A DNA stretch of 64,000 nucleotides, taken from the NCBI GenBank assembly GCA_963643225.1, contig CAVIIX010000002.1, positions 1-64,000 on the forward strand, written 5' to 3'. The notes beneath the pieces were generated by a model. The model did no database searches. It was not told the origin of the DNA and worked only from the letters and a program-made list of their open reading frames with translations. Source of the stretch: UBA1258 sp963643225. GTDB lineage: Bacteria; Bacillota; Clostridia; Lachnospirales; Lachnospiraceae. Shown piece after piece: positions 16,181 through 24,435 of the stretch. The translations under genes were made by a program, and so were the position numbers. Position 1 is the stretch's first letter. The number at the start of each line of letters is the position of its first letter.

Positions 16181-17068
16181 ATGGCTAAAAAGATTAAAGA
16201 ATCTCATATCGTTGAAGCCTATACTCCTAAAGAAAGATTTTTTAAGGGCGTTGGCAGCTTTTTTATAAACGCAGTACTTTGGATTTTTTCGTTATCCTGC
16301 ATGTTTCCTCTTATTTGGATGTTTTATTCATCCTTAAAAGAAAAAAGAGTGTTTAACGCAGACATAATAGGACTTCCTAAAAATCCTACAATAAGTAACT
16401 ACGTAAGAATTTTATCTAATTCAGATTATAACCTGCCTCAGTCTATGCTGAATTCCTTAAGGAATACGGCCCTTTCCGTAGCGCTGATAGTAATATTTTC
16501 TTTCGTGGTGGGATATATACTGGCACGCGTGCCCTTTAAATTAAACAGACCATTATATGTAATTTTCTTAATGGGTATGTTGATACCGATTCATTCACTC
16601 ATGGTGCCGATTTACATTATTTTTTCACGTAGCGGCTTAAGCAATCAGTGGTACACTCTTTTGATGCCATACGTAGCCTTTAATATGTCAGTGGCATTAT
16701 TCTTGGTGGAAGGATTTTTAAAGGGAGTGCCCACGGCTTTGGAAGAAGCTGCGGCAATAGACGGTTCGAGCTTTACACGTACAATGTTTTCGATTATATT
16801 GCCGATTTGCAAACCAATTTTGGTGACGGTAGCAATAATTAATGTATTCGGATGCTGGAATGAATTTTCTTTTGCATTAATATTAATACAGAGCAGTTCC
16901 TTACAGACGGTACCACTTGCCTTAAAGCAGTTTACAGGACAGTTTACATCGGATTATCCCAAGATAATGGCAGCGATGCTGCTTACAATGATTCCAATCG
17001 TAACGATTTATTTCTGCTTTAGTAAATACATTATTAAAGGAATGGTGGCAGGAGCTGTTAAAGGATAA
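16181..17068 (+). CDS. Sugar ABC transporter permease (MalG/UgpE type)
   Basis: A 295-residue inner-membrane permease, the second half of the channel. The EAA loop is ALEEAAAIDGSSFTRTMFSI, and the C-terminus ends FSKYIIKGMVAGAVKG, a very common ending in this family. AAAGGAGG is in the end of the previous gene and the start follows its stop by one base. A terminator follows, closing the operon of binding protein plus two permeases. Confidence 0.92.
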   Translation: MAKKIKESHIVEAYTPKERFFKGVGSFFINAVLWIFSLSCMFPLIWMFYSSLKEKRVFNADIIGLPKNPTISNYVRILSNSDYNLPQSMLNSLRNTALSVALIVIFSFVVGYILARVPFKLNRPLYVIFLMGMLIPIHSLMVPIYIIFSRSGLSNQWYTLLMPYVAFNMSVALFLVEGFLKGVPTALEEAAAIDGSSFTRTMFSIILPICKPILVTVAIINVFGCWNEFSFALILIQSSSLQTVPLALKQFTGQFTSDYPKIMAAMLLTMIPIVTIYFCFSKYIIKGMVAGAVKG

Positions 17069-17071
17069 AAT

Positions 17072-17106
17072 AAAAGCCTTTCGGGAAATACCCGGAAGGC
17101 TTTTTT
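17072..17106 (+). terminator. Intrinsic terminator after the first sugar ABC operon
   Basis: Stem AAAAGCCTTTCGGG/CCCGGAAGGCTTTT with a T-run; overlaps the very end of the intercistronic gap. Confidence 0.92.
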
Positions 17107-17212
17107 ATTTATGCAATCAGAGTCAGAGTAAATACGCTTACAAATCATATACACTATTTCTGTGAAACATTACTAAAAGTATCAATTGTGCATAAAATAT
17201 CTATGAAAAGTG

Positions 17213-17241
17213 TTGCAAAAGTGTAAAAATTGATGTACTAT
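17213..17241 (+). promoter_or_regulatory. Promoter in front of the decayed LacI gene and second ABC module
   Basis: TTGCAA (17213-17218), a 17-base spacer, TACTAT (17236-17241). GAAAACGATT (17248-17257), a LacI/CcpA-like half operator, lies just downstream. Confidence 0.6.
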
Positions 17242-17301
17242 AGGAATACGAAAACGATTAAGGAGCCGACGAGCAGTGAAAAGATTACATCTAAGGCATC
17301 A

Positions 17302-17391
17302 ATGAAGAATATTTAAATGGCCTTAGATACATCGATATAAACCATTAGTAAGGCTCTGAATAATCACAAGGATACAGGAAAAGAAAGCATA
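17302..17391 (+). pseudogene. Remnant of a LacI-family regulator (HTH part only)
   Basis: Reading from the ATG at 17302 gives MKNI, stop, MALDTSI, stop, then TISKALNNHKDTGKES. Apart from the two TAA stops (17314 and 17338) this follows the LacI N-terminal helix-turn-helix pattern (D-x-A-x-x-x-x-V-S-x-x-T-V-S-K-A-L-N-N). After about 30 codons the similarity is lost in a shortened AT-rich stretch, so the effector domain is gone. It sits exactly where a LacI regulator of the following ABC transporter would be expected. The stop codons and the missing body argue against function. Confidence 0.7.
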
Positions 17392-17512
17392 CAATCTGAC
17401 AGGTTGTACATAAAATGTGATACATAAGAAGAACGGCGATAATCGATAATGATGCGTTTCTTCTATCATATTATAAAGAAAAGCAAATCTAACGGAAAAA
17501 GGAGAGACGAAT
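17392..17512. other. AT-rich leader between LacI remnant and ABC permease
   Basis: No gene is recognisable. Short imperfect repeats (ATAATCGATAATGATG) and the ribosome site AAAAAGGAGAG of the next gene are present. It is probably the decayed remainder of the regulator gene. Confidence 0.4.
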
Positions 17513-18418
17513 ATGAAAAGCTTCTTGCATAACACGTGGAAGCATAGAGCACACGTTGTGATGGCGTTGCCGGCATTCCTGATTTTATTCTTTATCATGT
17601 ATGTTCCTATGGCCGGTCTTGTAATGGCATTTAAGAATTTTGATTACACACTTGGTATTTGGAAGAGCCCATGGAACGGAATTGAAAACTTTAAATTTCT
17701 TCTTGCTTCCAAAGCAACCTTTGTGTCGATGACGAAAAATACCCTGCTGTATTACGTTGTATTCACAGCACTTGGAACTTTCCTAAATGTCGTACTGGCA
17801 ATTGCCATTGATCAGTTCGTATTTAAGAAAATGGCCAAGGCGATGCAGACGATTATGATTATCCCAGTATTCATTTCTTATGCAGCAGTACAGTTTATTG
17901 TATATGCATTTATCAGTACAGATACCGGTATTATCAACAATGCATTAAATGCCAACATCAGATTTTATACAACGGCTTCTTACTGGCCGGTAATCCTAAC
18001 TGTTGTTAAGATGTGGAACAGCGTAGGCTATGGTTCCGTATTGTATATGTCAGTATTAGCCGGTATTGATACCGAGTTATATGAAGCAGCAGAAATCGAT
18101 GGCGCAAACAAGTGGCAGAAGATTTGGCACATTACAATTCCGGCACTGATTCCGATGATCACAGTTATGCTGTTATTATCCGTCGGCTGCATTATGAAAT
18201 CTGATACCGGTTTGTTCTATCAGGTAACCAGAAACAGTGGTGTGCTTTACAAAACAACTCAGGTTATTGACTCATATGTATTGAACGCGATCTTTAAAAA
18301 CTCTAACTTTGGATTTACGGCTGCAACCAGCTTCTTCCAGTCTGTAGTGGGCTTGCTAATGATGCTGTTTGCGAATGGACTGGTTCGTAAGATTGCACCC
18401 GATAATGCATTGTTCTAA
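17513..18418 (+). CDS. ABC transporter permease, LplB/polygalacturonan-type
   Basis: A 301-residue permease of the LplB subfamily, recognised by the N-terminal pattern ALPAFLILFFIMYVPMAGLV and the following AFKNFDYTLGIW. The EAA loop is ELYEAAEIDGANKWQKIWHI. Members of this subfamily transport complex plant or pectin oligosaccharides. The gene uses CTG, CCG and GGA codons more freely than the neighbouring ABC operons, which suggests separate origin. AAGGAGAGACGAAT precedes the ATG. It is the first intact gene of a three-gene operon with the permease and binding protein below. Confidence 0.9.
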   Translation: MKSFLHNTWKHRAHVVMALPAFLILFFIMYVPMAGLVMAFKNFDYTLGIWKSPWNGIENFKFLLASKATFVSMTKNTLLYYVVFTALGTFLNVVLAIAIDQFVFKKMAKAMQTIMIIPVFISYAAVQFIVYAFISTDTGIINNALNANIRFYTTASYWPVILTVVKMWNSVGYGSVLYMSVLAGIDTELYEAAEIDGANKWQKIWHITIPALIPMITVMLLLSVGCIMKSDTGLFYQVTRNSGVLYKTTQVIDSYVLNAIFKNSNFGFTAATSFFQSVVGLLMMLFANGLVRKIAPDNALF

Positions 18419-18436
18419 GGAAAGGGAGAATAGAAG

Positions 18437-19369
18437 ATGAGCAAGAAAAAAGGTAATGCTGCCGATTTGGCTCCATCAAGAAGAGAAAAAAAAGGAGTCG
18501 GTCAGTATATTCTCGGATTTTTTCTTTTACTTTATACACTGTTTTGTTTCCTGCCTGTATTGCTGGTATTCATTGCCGCTTTCACCGATGAAGCTGCAAT
18601 CCTGAATAATGGTTTCAGTTATTTCCCGGAGAAGTGGTCCCTGACAGGCGTACAATCTGTTTTGAAATATGGTCATCAGTTGCTGACCTCTTATGCAGTT
18701 ACAATTTTTGTTACGGTATTCGGTACCTTCCTGGGGCTGTTGGTTATGAGTATGTTTGCTTACGCCATTAGCAGAAAGGGATTTCGTTTATCAAGGTTTT
18801 TATCCATTTACCTTTTGATACCTATGCTGTTCAACGGCGGCCAGCTTTCCGGATATATTATCTTCACAAGCTACTATCATTTAAAAGACAGCTTGTGGCT
18901 GTTAATTCTTCCGTTGTGTGTATCTACGATGAATGTGATTATCTTAAGAACATATATCGTAAACAGCATTCCAAATGAATTGATGGAGGCTGCCAAGATT
19001 GATGGTGCAGGTGAGTACAGAACGTTCTTCCAGATTGTACTTCCGCTTCTTAAACCTTCCATGGCGGCTGTAGGTTTCATGATGGCTACCGCTTATTGGA
19101 ATGACTGGCAGAATGCTTTGCTTTACATTACTTCAGATAATAAGAAGCCATTACAGCTCTTACTTGTAAGTATCCAGAAGAGTATCGAGTTCCTGTTAAA
19201 TAATACGAACGTACCTGCAGTAGCGAGGGCAGCTATGGGTGGTAACATTCCACAGTACTCTTCAACAATGGCAACTGTATTAATCGTTATTGGACCTATT
19301 ATGGTAGCATATCCGTTCTTCCAGAAATATTTCATCAAAGGACTGACAGTAGGATCTGTTAAAGGCTAA
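18437..19369 (+). CDS. ABC transporter permease, YtcP/carbohydrate type
   Basis: A 310-residue permease, partner of the LplB-like protein. A charged cytoplasmic head (residues 1-22) is followed by six helices. The EAA loop reads NELMEAAKIDGAGEYRTFFQ, and the C-terminus is FFQKYFIKGLTVGSVKG. AAGGGAGAATAGAAG precedes the ATG 18 bases after the upstream stop. It has the same codon style as its neighbours 17513-21019. No ATPase is encoded nearby. Confidence 0.9.
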   Translation: MSKKKGNAADLAPSRREKKGVGQYILGFFLLLYTLFCFLPVLLVFIAAFTDEAAILNNGFSYFPEKWSLTGVQSVLKYGHQLLTSYAVTIFVTVFGTFLGLLVMSMFAYAISRKGFRLSRFLSIYLLIPMLFNGGQLSGYIIFTSYYHLKDSLWLLILPLCVSTMNVIILRTYIVNSIPNELMEAAKIDGAGEYRTFFQIVLPLLKPSMAAVGFMMATAYWNDWQNALLYITSDNKKPLQLLLVSIQKSIEFLLNNTNVPAVARAAMGGNIPQYSSTMATVLIVIGPIMVAYPFFQKYFIKGLTVGSVKG

Positions 19370-19489
19370 CATAATGCACGATGCTCTAAAAGGGCATTTC
19401 ACAATTACATAACTTATCGTGGTATTCCGGGTGATATCAATTCCGATGTCGCCTTTGAGAATATAAATAAAAAGGGAGGTTTTTATCAA

Positions 19490-21019
19490 ATGAAGAAAAA
19501 ACTTGTATCAGCTCTGCTGGTAGCAGCTATGGCAATTAGCACTCTTGCTGGTTGTGGAAGCAGCGACACAGAGACTTCTGCAGCAAACTCATCAAATGGT
19601 GCTGCAGCAAACCAAACAGAAGCAGCTAATGGTGATGCAGTAAACATCAACATTTACAGAGCTACTTACAACTTAGGACAGCCTGACAGCGAAGAAGTAA
19701 AGGCAGTTCAGGATGCTATCAACGAGTACATCGCTGATAAGATCAACGTACAGATTACCATCAACGATATTCCTTCAGGTGAATACGCTGATAAGGCAAA
19801 TCTTGCATTAGCAAACAACGAAATCAACTTACTTTGGACAGCAAGCTGGATGGGAACCATCGGAACAAACGATTTGTACAAGGCTAACGCAGCTTATGAC
19901 ATCACAGATCTTTTACCTGGATCAACCCTTTACAGCTCTATGCCGGAATCTATCTGGACTGCTTCCCGCTATGATGGAAAAGATTTATTCGTTCCTGTTT
20001 ACAAGGAAGCTTACGAAGGATATGACTTAAAATTCCCTGAAGGTTACGCTAAAGAATATGGTCTTGATACCTCTTCCATCAAGGAACTCAAGGATCTTGA
20101 GCCTTATCTTGAGTGGTGTAAGACAGAGAAGGGACTTAAGTACCCTTACCTTGCTGGTAAGACAGCTATGTTCTTCAGATATTACATTGACAAGTATGAC
20201 TTCTTCGATGGAGCTAACTCTTTATTCGCAGTTGATCGTGCTACAAATACCGTTGTTAACCCTACATTAACTCAGGATTATGCTGATTTCTGTACCTTAA
20301 TGTGTGAATGGGGCGAGAAGGGTTACATCTCTGAAGACGAAGTAACAAAGACAACATCTGATAGTGAAGCACAGACTCAGAACTGGGGCTTTAACTGGTG
20401 GACATGTGTACCTGGTGACGAGTCCAACTCTGAAACACGTGATGGACAGGAAGAAGTATTCGTAGAAGGATTTACTGGTAAGTATGCTCATTCTACTACA
20501 ACTCTTGGTTCATGTTTTGCAATTACAGCAAACTCTACAGAAGAGCAGGCTAAGGCTTGTATCGATTTCTTAGGCTTACTGTACACAGATACAACTGTTG
20601 CTGACCTTTACACCTATGGTATCGAAGGCGTAGATTACACCTTGGATGCAGATGGCAAGGTTGTTTCCAACAATGAAAAGTATGCTCACTCCGCATGGGA
20701 GTCAACCTCTGTTGTTCCTCTTACACTTTGTGCTGGTGAAGATGATAACAAGGTTCAGATTTACCAGGATATGAACGGTGCTGCAGAAGCATCCTGCGCA
20801 GCTGGATTCAGATTTAATGTTGCACCTGTTGAAGCTCAGTATGCTGCATGTACAAACGTATTTGATCAGTACGGATTCGTTCTTGAACTTGGCGGATATC
20901 CTTCAGCTGATGTTAAATTAGTTATTGATGAGTACAATGCAAAACTTGATGAAGCTGGATACCAGGATGTACTTGCTGAATTCTCTCAGCAGTATGAAGA
21001 TTGGAAGGCTTCCAAGTAA
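19490..21019 (+). CDS. Extracellular solute-binding lipoprotein, LplA/YtcQ type
   Basis: A 509-residue binding protein. The lipobox is LAGC (Cys22), followed by an Asn/Ala/Thr-rich linker. The body is of the large YtcQ/LplA class: NINIYRATYNLGQPDSEEVK at the start and AAMSLDA-like C-terminal helices (ACTNVFDQYGFVLELGGYP). It comes last in the operon, 120 bases after the permease, with its own good ribosome site (AAAGGGAGG) and possibly an independent transcript. Together with the two permeases it forms an importer for an unidentified oligosaccharide. Confidence 0.9.
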   Translation: MKKKLVSALLVAAMAISTLAGCGSSDTETSAANSSNGAAANQTEAANGDAVNINIYRATYNLGQPDSEEVKAVQDAINEYIADKINVQITINDIPSGEYADKANLALANNEINLLWTASWMGTIGTNDLYKANAAYDITDLLPGSTLYSSMPESIWTASRYDGKDLFVPVYKEAYEGYDLKFPEGYAKEYGLDTSSIKELKDLEPYLEWCKTEKGLKYPYLAGKTAMFFRYYIDKYDFFDGANSLFAVDRATNTVVNPTLTQDYADFCTLMCEWGEKGYISEDEVTKTTSDSEAQTQNWGFNWWTCVPGDESNSETRDGQEEVFVEGFTGKYAHSTTTLGSCFAITANSTEEQAKACIDFLGLLYTDTTVADLYTYGIEGVDYTLDADGKVVSNNEKYAHSAWESTSVVPLTLCAGEDDNKVQIYQDMNGAAEASCAAGFRFNVAPVEAQYAACTNVFDQYGFVLELGGYPSADVKLVIDEYNAKLDEAGYQDVLAEFSQQYEDWKASK

Positions 21020-21040
21020 TTAAATAATACCTGAAACTTT

Positions 21041-21070
21041 AGAGGCATTGCGAAAGCAATGCCTCTAATT
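21041..21070 (+). terminator. Intrinsic terminator after the second ABC module
   Basis: Stem AGAGGCATTGC/GCAATGCCTCT with a GAAA tetraloop (21041-21066), then AATTTT. Confidence 0.88.
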
Positions 21071-21212
21071 TTATAAAAGCTCAAAAAAACCAACTGCCTT
21101 TAGGCAGTGGGTGCTCCACGCGAGGTGCTTTGTTACAAGCCAAGTACCTCGTAAGGCACGTAGTGCCGCTTTTAGTAGAGCCGTAGCGAAGAAAATTGCG
21201 AATATCATTGAC
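21067..21212 (+). repeat. Full copy of dispersed repeat family A
   Basis: Lead-in AATTTTATAAAAGCTCAA, hairpin 1 (AACTGCC/GGCAGTG, one mismatch against the consensus), hairpin 2 (CGAGGT/ACCTCG), GGCACGTAGTGCC, the CTTTTAGTAGAGCCGTAGC block and terminal ATTGCGAATATCATTGAC (21195-21212). It directly abuts the terminator of the binding-protein gene and has the same orientation. Confidence 0.9.
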
Positions 21213-21417
21213 AATACTCCTGCAACAAAATTATATTTATTTCTTTTAAAAAATTATTGCTAGAATAACATTTTTCATCCCCCTGCAAGTTTTGAAAGAC
21301 AATTAAAAAAAAGAATGGTATAATAAATTATTGGAAACAAAGAAATGGCTTAAATAAGCCTTTCTTTGGACGGAAAACACAAAATTAAACAGGAATTTAG
21401 CAATGAAAGGAGAGGTC
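21213..21417. other. Leader region of the corA operon with long hairpin
   Basis: A TATAAT lies at 21318-21323 with no good -35. A nearly perfect hairpin follows at 21338-21368: CAAAGAAATGGCTTA pairs with TAAGCCTTTCTTTG with one bulge and an AA turn. There is no T-run after it, so it is not a simple terminator. It sits 50 bases before the first gene and may control the operon. Confidence 0.5.
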
Positions 21418-21669
21418 ATGGACGAAATGAAAATGATGATATCTGGTGTCATTTCAAAGGATGGCGTCTCCAAAGTCTGCGTTTATTTTGAAGACGGAGA
21501 GAAATACGCAGAGGGCTATGTACCTGATTGTAAGATTGAAAAATTTTCGGGCTTTACGGATGAAGAAATCTGTATGCTCGAGGACTATCTTACCGACAAC
21601 CTCGAGACAATAAAGCGACATGCAGCAGAGGTTGATCCTATTAGAAAGATGATGAGGGAAGAAGCATGA
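21418..21669 (+). CDS. Small hypothetical protein upstream of corA
   Basis: An 83-residue soluble acidic protein that I do not recognise. It starts MDEMKMMISGVISKDGVSKV and contains a conserved-looking GFTDEEICMLEDYL helix and a C-terminal IRKMMREEA. An ATG at 21403 is also in frame, but it overlaps the ribosome site AAAGGAGAGG that serves 21418. It overlaps corA by four bases (ATGA), so the two are translationally coupled. A role linked to the divalent cation channel is possible from context only. Confidence 0.7.
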   Translation: MDEMKMMISGVISKDGVSKVCVYFEDGEKYAEGYVPDCKIEKFSGFTDEEICMLEDYLTDNLETIKRHAAEVDPIRKMMREEA

Positions 21670-22613
21670 TTAGTGTATACCGTACCGAACAGGGTGTTAT
21701 TACAGAACTTGACGATTTTAAAAACCATGACGGCATCTGGGTTAATCTCTGTGACCCAACTGCCAAGGAAGTAAAGCAGATAGCAGAATACTTCGAAATT
21801 GAAGAGGACGACCTTGCTACCGCTCTCGATGCAGAAGAAAGCTCACGTACCAGCGTTGAAGATGACTATACTCTTATACTGGTAGATGTGCCCACTCCTG
21901 AAGTGCGTCACGAAAAGAAGATGTATACCACAATTCCTCTTGGTATCGTGCTTAAGGAAAATGTAATCATTACTATCTGCAGCGAGGAGACTCCTATTCT
22001 TACTTATTTTATGAGAAACAGAGTAAAGGATTTTTCTACCAAAAAGAAAATGCGCTTTATTTATCAGATGCTTTTACGCTCTGCAATGCTTTATCAGTCA
22101 TACCTACGTTTAATCGATAAAAAGAGGGTAGAAATAGAAGCAAGAGTTGATTCAAATACACAGGACGTGGATTTGGTCGAGCTTCATGAACTTGAGTCCA
22201 CTCTTGTTTACTTTGCTACATCTCTTAGAGCAAATGGAATTGTTATTGAACGCTTGAGAAGATATAAGAGCATTGAGCAGTACGAAGAAGATATGGATAT
22301 TTTGGATGATGTAACCGTCGAATATCAGCAGGCAGTGGAGATGACGGGTATTTACCGAGACATCATAGACGGCACCAGAGAACTTCTTTCTACCATAATT
22401 GATAACAGACTGAATAACGTCATGAAATATTTAACTTCGATTACACTGGTAATGGCTATTCCTACGGTAATTTCCGGTTTATACGGCATGAACGTTTCAG
22501 AAGAATGGATGCCTCTTTCAAAGGTACCCTACGGATTTGGAATAATATGCGGGTTAACCGTGATTTTATGTGTTACCACACTGTTAATTTTAAAGAAAAA
22601 GAAAATGCTTTAA
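21666..22613 (+). CDS. corA: CorA-family divalent metal ion transporter
   Basis: A 315-residue channel for Mg2+ (or Co2+/Ni2+). The long N-terminal cytoplasmic domain runs to about residue 250, followed by two C-terminal helices. The signature GMN is at residues 274-276 (SGLYGMNVSEEWMP), and a lysine-rich tail ends the protein. It is coupled to the small gene upstream. It would assemble as a pentamer in the membrane. The 5' hairpin of the operon may be regulatory, but it is far shorter than known Mg2+ riboswitches. Confidence 0.92.
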   Translation: MISVYRTEQGVITELDDFKNHDGIWVNLCDPTAKEVKQIAEYFEIEEDDLATALDAEESSRTSVEDDYTLILVDVPTPEVRHEKKMYTTIPLGIVLKENVIITICSEETPILTYFMRNRVKDFSTKKKMRFIYQMLLRSAMLYQSYLRLIDKKRVEIEARVDSNTQDVDLVELHELESTLVYFATSLRANGIVIERLRRYKSIEQYEEDMDILDDVTVEYQQAVEMTGIYRDIIDGTRELLSTIIDNRLNNVMKYLTSITLVMAIPTVISGLYGMNVSEEWMPLSKVPYGFGIICGLTVILCVTTLLILKKKKML

Positions 22614-22616
22614 GAG

Positions 22617-22762
22617 GTCAATGATATTCGCAATCTGCTTCGCTACTTGCAAATATAAAAGCGGCACTATGTACCTTACAAGAGACTGCGCTTTTGCTAA
22701 AGCACAAAGACTTATACTCCCACCGCATAAAGAAAGTGAGCCTTCTTTAGCTTTTATAAATC
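22617..22762 (-). repeat. Diverged full-length copy of repeat family A (minus strand)
   Basis: Read on the minus strand: lead-in GATTTATAAAAGCTAAAG, a changed hairpin region, GTAAGGTACATAGTGCCGCTTTTA, then GTAGCGAAGCAG and terminal ATTGCGAATATCATTGAC (22634-22617). It starts four bases after the corA stop and lies tail-first against it. Confidence 0.85.
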
Positions 22763-22777
22763 GCAAAAGGTTGAAGG

Positions 22778-22812
22778 ATAACGCAGAATTTTGCATGTTA
22801 ATTCTGTGTTAT
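22778..22812 (+). promoter_or_regulatory. Strong hairpin in the leader of the small HTH gene
   Basis: Stem ATAACGCAGAATT/AATTCTGTGTTAT, 13 pairs with one G-U, loop TTGCATGTT. It lacks a proper T-run and lies about 40 bases before the start codon. Confidence 0.45.
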
Positions 22813-22853
22813 TTATAGTGGATTATGCTTTTGCTAGCGATGGAGGTGCTAGT

Positions 22854-23072
22854 ATGGCTGTTTCTTATAACAAAATGTGGAAGAGACTCATTGATGAAAA
22901 AATGAGCGCGGCTCAGCTTAGAAAGGCTGCTGAAATCTCACCAAACACTATGACAAAGTTCCACAAAGATGAGCTTGTTTCCATGGATGTACTCTGCAGA
23001 ATCTGTGAGATTCTGGATGCCGATTTTGGCGATATCATGGAATATATTCCTGAACCCAAGAGCAAAAGATAA
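22854..23072 (+). CDS. Small Cro/C1-type helix-turn-helix regulator (YozG-like)
   Basis: A 72-residue XRE-type DNA-binding protein consisting of little more than one HTH: LIDEKMSAAQLRKAAEIS, then SPNTMTKFHKDELVSMDVLCRICEILD, and GDIMEYIP near the end. This matches YozG-like small regulators. The start at 22854 has GGAGGTGCTAGT upstream; the longer frame from 22791 begins inside the leader hairpin. It is monocistronic with a terminator behind it. Targets unknown. Confidence 0.85.
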   Translation: MAVSYNKMWKRLIDEKMSAAQLRKAAEISPNTMTKFHKDELVSMDVLCRICEILDADFGDIMEYIPEPKSKR

Positions 23073-23085
23073 GTTTGATAAGAGA

Positions 23086-23117
23086 GGTCGTCACTTGAAA
23101 AGGTGACGATCTTTTAT
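23086..23117 (+). terminator. Intrinsic terminator after the HTH gene
   Basis: Stem GGTCGTCACTT/AGGTGACGATC with GAAA loop, followed by TTTTATC. Confidence 0.82.
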
Positions 23118-23180
23118 CGTATAGAAAACTTCGTTCCATAAAAATAAAAGATCGCTACGCGAGTATCGCACTATATTGTA
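23115..23180 (+). repeat. Repeat family B-like element
   Basis: ATCGTATAGAAAACTTCGTTCCATA followed by GATCGCTACGCGAGTATCGCACT. Both parts are related to the element at 45565-45630. It starts directly after a terminator T-run, as the other B copies do. Confidence 0.5.
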
Positions 23181-23279
23181 TTCTTTCTTACAAAAAACTA
23201 CCTAAACGGATAGTCTAATGATAAAAAATCCTTGTTATAATAACAGTGTTTTAAGGACCAATCACAAGGAGGATTACAA

Positions 23280-23774
23280 ATGGCTTTATATACTTTTGAC
23301 AAACTTCCCTCTACAGTAGAGGAATTTAAGGCTTGCCCTTATTTTGATTTAACCAATGAACACAACACCTTCGCAATGTTTATCGTGGCATTACAGATGT
23401 TTATCGATGACAAAAACACAGGTATTGAATGCATTAACCTTTTAAAGGGACCTGTTGAGCTTTCAAACTACGACATTTCTTTTTTAAGAGACAGAGTAAT
23501 TGACAAGAAATATCTTGCAAAGGTTTATTTTAAGGGTGCTACTCCAGCTAACAGCTACACTCCTTCAACACCTCTTACAATCGAGACAATCGATGACAGC
23601 GCTCCTCAGTATACAGCAGGCGAAAACTTTAAGAGAGTATTTGTAAAGGGTGAAGGCTTTGACAGCCCCAGAAGCGCTACCTTCCGTTCAAAGGGAGACA
23701 ACTGGTATTTATACGAATATTCATCAATTTTATTAAGCGTAAAAACTCCTGCCAAGGACGATCCCTGGGCTTAA
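23280..23774 (+). CDS. Conserved-looking hypothetical protein (possibly DUF6935)
   Basis: A 164-residue soluble protein that starts MALYTFDKLPSTVEEF and ends SILLSVKTPAKDDPWA. Features are an N-terminal helical half (FAMFIVALQMFIDDKNTGIECINLLKG, in parts) and a C-terminal beta-rich half (FKRVFVKGEGFDSPRSATFRSKGDNWYLYEY). It resembles small proteins seen in Lachnospiraceae that I associate with DUF6935, but I cannot confirm this. A consensus TATAAT lies about 40 bases upstream and AAGGAGG precedes the ATG. Monocistronic. No function proposed. Confidence 0.75.
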   Translation: MALYTFDKLPSTVEEFKACPYFDLTNEHNTFAMFIVALQMFIDDKNTGIECINLLKGPVELSNYDISFLRDRVIDKKYLAKVYFKGATPANSYTPSTPLTIETIDDSAPQYTAGENFKRVFVKGEGFDSPRSATFRSKGDNWYLYEYSSILLSVKTPAKDDPWA

Positions 23775-23790
23775 TATTAAAAAAATAAAA

Positions 23791-23839
23791 ATCACAATTT
23801 TGAACCTTCAGGGCTATGTCATGGAGGTTCTTTTGTGAT
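23791..23839. terminator. Extended hairpin between 23774 and the ECF gene
   Basis: ATCACAA...GAACCTTCA pairs with TGGAGGTTC...TTGTGAT, giving a two-part stem with TTTT after the inner arm. It probably terminates the upstream gene; the TATAAT of the next gene overlaps its end. Confidence 0.55.
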
Positions 23840-23879
23840 ATAATCAAGGGTAACATTTTTTAAACTGACAGAGGTTAAT

Positions 23880-24404
23880 ATGAATAAGAAAGTAAAAATA
23901 AAAAACATTGTACTCTCAGGACTTTTTTTGGCGCTTGCGCTTGTACTTCCGTTTTTAACAGGGCAGATCCACGGAATAGGAAATATGCTCTGTCCGATGC
24001 ATATACCTGTTCTTTTGTGCGGTTTCTTTTGCGGACCATTGTATGGCCTGATTGTAGGCTTTATCGCTCCATATTTAAGATTTTTGCTCTTTGGAATGCC
24101 GCTGCTTATACCGGGTGCTGTGGGCATGAGCTTTGAACTAGCCACTTACGGAATTGTAGCCGGTGCTTTATATAGGAAGCTTCCAAAGAAAAAACTTTAT
24201 ATTTATGTGTCATTATTAATTTCCATGGTGGCCGGCCGTATTGCCTGGGGCATTGCAAGAACGGTGCTTTTCTGTCTTGGAAAATCAGAATTCGGATGGA
24301 AGATGTTTTTGACTGCAGGCTTTGTAAATGCCATACCAGGCATTATCCTACAGCTCATACTTATACCGATTCTTGTGATTACGCTGAAAAAATCAGAGCA
24401 ATAA
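23880..24404 (+). CDS. ECF transporter S component (vitamin uptake)
   Basis: A 174-residue membrane protein with about six hydrophobic segments. The N-terminal IVLSGLFLALALVLPFLTGQ, then CPMHIPVLLCGFFCGPLYGLIVGF, and GAVGMSFELATYGIVAG show the S-component fold with small-residue motifs in helix 1. It resembles the pantothenate/folate-like branch of pfam12822. Vitamin specificity cannot be read from it. The EcfA/EcfT parts are absent here. TATAAT lies just before the gene, within the tail of the upstream hairpin. Confidence 0.82.
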   Translation: MNKKVKIKNIVLSGLFLALALVLPFLTGQIHGIGNMLCPMHIPVLLCGFFCGPLYGLIVGFIAPYLRFLLFGMPLLIPGAVGMSFELATYGIVAGALYRKLPKKKLYIYVSLLISMVAGRIAWGIARTVLFCLGKSEFGWKMFLTAGFVNAIPGIILQLILIPILVITLKKSEQ

Positions 24405-24435
24405 TGTCACGGCTTATGTTTAAGAGGAGCTTTGA

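Noticed and set aside
21067..21212. Repeat A as a CRISPR repeat or leader
   Set aside because: Copies are kilobases apart in varied orientation with no regular spacers and no cas genes.
22621..22818. 65-residue open frame on the plus strand after corA
   Set aside because: It runs entirely through the reverse copy of repeat A and the following leader hairpin, so the coding look is produced by the repeat.
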